NCBI GenBank assembly: GCA_902772605.1
Contig: CACYBG010000257.1
Location: forward strand, 1 to 5,957
DNA length: 5,957 bases
Source of the DNA: an uncultured Spirochaetaceae bacterium
Lineage (GTDB): Bacteria; Spirochaetota; Spirochaetia; Treponematales; Treponemataceae
Direction of reading: 5' to 3'
Shown: positions 5,007-5,957 of the stretch, one piece after another
Layout: each line of letters opens with the position of its first letter
How positions within the stretch are numbered: the first letter of the stretch is position 1
Made by a program: the position numbers and the translations under genes
The notes under the pieces: model-generated
What the model was told of the DNA's origin: nothing
The model's database searches: none
What the model saw: the letters and a program-made list of their open reading frames with translations, nothing else

Positions 5007-5957
5007 ATGCCTTTATACATAGAGTATCCGAGCTGGATACATCCAGAAATCATTCCGAACGTACCGGTCTTGAGTCTTATCCGCTGGTACGGATTGATGT
5101 ATGTCTTTGCATTTGGAACTGCGTTTTTAGTCTTGAAAAAGGAACGCAAGGAAGGTCTTTTGGACAGTCCCGACCATAAGGCGACTGAAGACGAGCTTTT
5201 CAGTTTTTTGGCCTGGGGTATCGTTGCACTCCTGATTGGCGCACGCATTTTTTCAACGCTTGTCTATGATACGAGCGGAGAATACTGGAAAAAACCGTGG
5301 CTCATTTTCTGGCCGTTCGATCCGGTGACGAAAAAATTTACGGGGCTTGCCGGAATGTCATACCACGGCGGATTCATTGGCGGATTGATTGGAATGTTAG
5401 TCTGGTGCAGGGTCCATAAAAAGCCGACCTGGAAGTGGATTGACGTAATGAGCGTTGCGATTCCGATTGGATACACGTTCGGTCGATTGGGAAATTTCAT
5501 GAACGGTGAACTTTACGGTCGCGTCACCACTATGCCATGGGGAATGGTTTTTCCTGCGGCAGAAAAATTCCCCGTATCGCTTGACTGGGTTCAGGACACA
5601 ATGAACAAAATCGGCATGACGGCACCTGAGGGAGCAACTTTGGTCAATCTTCCGCGCCATCCAAGCCAGCTCTATGAAGCATTGTTCGAGGGCGTATTCC
5701 TTGGAACCCTCTTGTGGAACCTTCGAAAACGGAAGCCTTTCGACGGATTTATCGGATCCATGTACTGCACGGGTTACGGTGTCGTTCGCTTTGTGATTGA
5801 ATATTTCCGCGAGCCTGACAAGAATTTGGGATTCAGAATCAGTTCAAACGGAAGCACCGAAATTGCAAGGAACACTTCATTGATGAACATAAGCACCGGC
5901 CAGATTTTCTGCTTCATAATGATTGTGGGTGGACTCGGCCTCATGTTCGCTCTCTGG
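5007..5957 (+). CDS. lgt: Prolipoprotein diacylglyceryl transferase Lgt (C-terminal end outside the window)
   Basis: Lgt is the inner-membrane enzyme that transfers a diacylglyceryl group from phosphatidylglycerol to the lipobox Cys of prolipoproteins, the first step of lipoprotein maturation. The frame is open for 317 codons to the right edge. Recognisable features are an N-terminal helix (about 22-45), the YHGGFIGG motif with His120, and the Lgt signature GRLGNFMNGELYGR (159-172, with Arg160, Asn163 and Asn166). RHPSQLYEA (217-225) and GVVRFVIEYFREPD (258-271, Arg261) follow. NISTGQIFC (294-302) matches the usual start of the last helix, so only a short tail is missing. The loop between the signature and RHPSQLYE (about 173-216) is long and includes a hydrophilic insert not present in E. 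coli Lgt. Spirochaete envelopes are lipoprotein-rich, so the gene is probably essential. Its placement downstream of the MinD-like gene suggests an operon, but the structured 145-nt spacer could carry its own control. Confidence 0.96.
   Translation, partial: MPLYIEYPSWIHPEIIPNVPVLSLIRWYGLMYVFAFGTAFLVLKKERKEGLLDSPDHKATEDELFSFLAWGIVALLIGARIFSTLVYDTSGEYWKKPWLIFWPFDPVTKKFTGLAGMSYHGGFIGGLIGMLVWCRVHKKPTWKWIDVMSVAIPIGYTFGRLGNFMNGELYGRVTTMPWGMVFPAAEKFPVSLDWVQDTMNKIGMTAPEGATLVNLPRHPSQLYEALFEGVFLGTLLWNLRKRKPFDGFIGSMYCTGYGVVRFVIEYFREPDKNLGFRISSNGSTEIARNTSLMNISTGQIFCFIMIVGGLGLMFALW

Noticed and set aside
4961..5179. Plus-strand open frame of 72 codons beginning MKISIKF
   Set aside because: It overlaps lgt in another frame, and lgt has the SD and the family motifs.
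4652..5248. Minus-strand open frame of 198 codons
   Set aside because: It is antisense to the 3' end of the MinD-like gene and the start of lgt, both well supported, and its translation has no motifs.

Overview
The window looks like chromosomal DNA from a spirochaete, most likely a Treponema-type organism. This is inferred from the style of the proteins (a Lys/Ser-rich CtpA with a long helical tail, a MinD/FlhG-like ATPase beside lgt) and from the intermediate base composition. No marker gene settles the genus. I see no mobile element, CRISPR array, tRNA or rRNA.

Layout: two transcription units diverge from an intergenic region at about 3483-3715. The leftward (minus-strand) unit reads: a periplasmic carboxy-terminal processing protease (ctpA), the 16S rRNA m3U1498 methyltransferase rsmE, a WecG/TagA/CpsF-like glycosyltransferase homologue with altered signature residues, and a gene that runs off the left edge. 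That last gene appears to start with a degenerate receiver-like domain leading into a sigma-54-type AAA+ module. The four genes are packed almost without spacers: a 3-nt gap, then overlaps of 19 nt and 23 nt. They are probably co-transcribed and translationally coupled. The rightward (plus-strand) unit reads: a MinD/FlhG-like P-loop ATPase with a C-terminal coiled coil, a 145-nt spacer with a strong imperfect inverted repeat, and lgt (prolipoprotein diacylglyceryl transferase), which lacks only its last few residues at the right edge.

The divergent region is the most informative non-coding part. It holds a perfect 26-bp palindrome and two sigma-70-like promoters facing away from each other. 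Each promoter is placed so that transcription would begin at, or within a base or so of, the initiator ATG of its gene, and neither gene has a usable Shine-Dalgarno sequence. This suggests leaderless transcripts on both sides, possibly under a shared operator.

Functionally the window is mostly envelope biogenesis (Lgt, CtpA, a glycosyltransferase-like protein) with one ribosome-modification enzyme and two possible regulatory or positioning ATPases. I do not see an obvious new defence or mobile system. The most unusual items are the leaderless divergent promoters with palindrome, the possible structured RNA ahead of lgt, the WecG-like protein without its usual active-site residues, and the MinD-like ATPase of unknown cargo.
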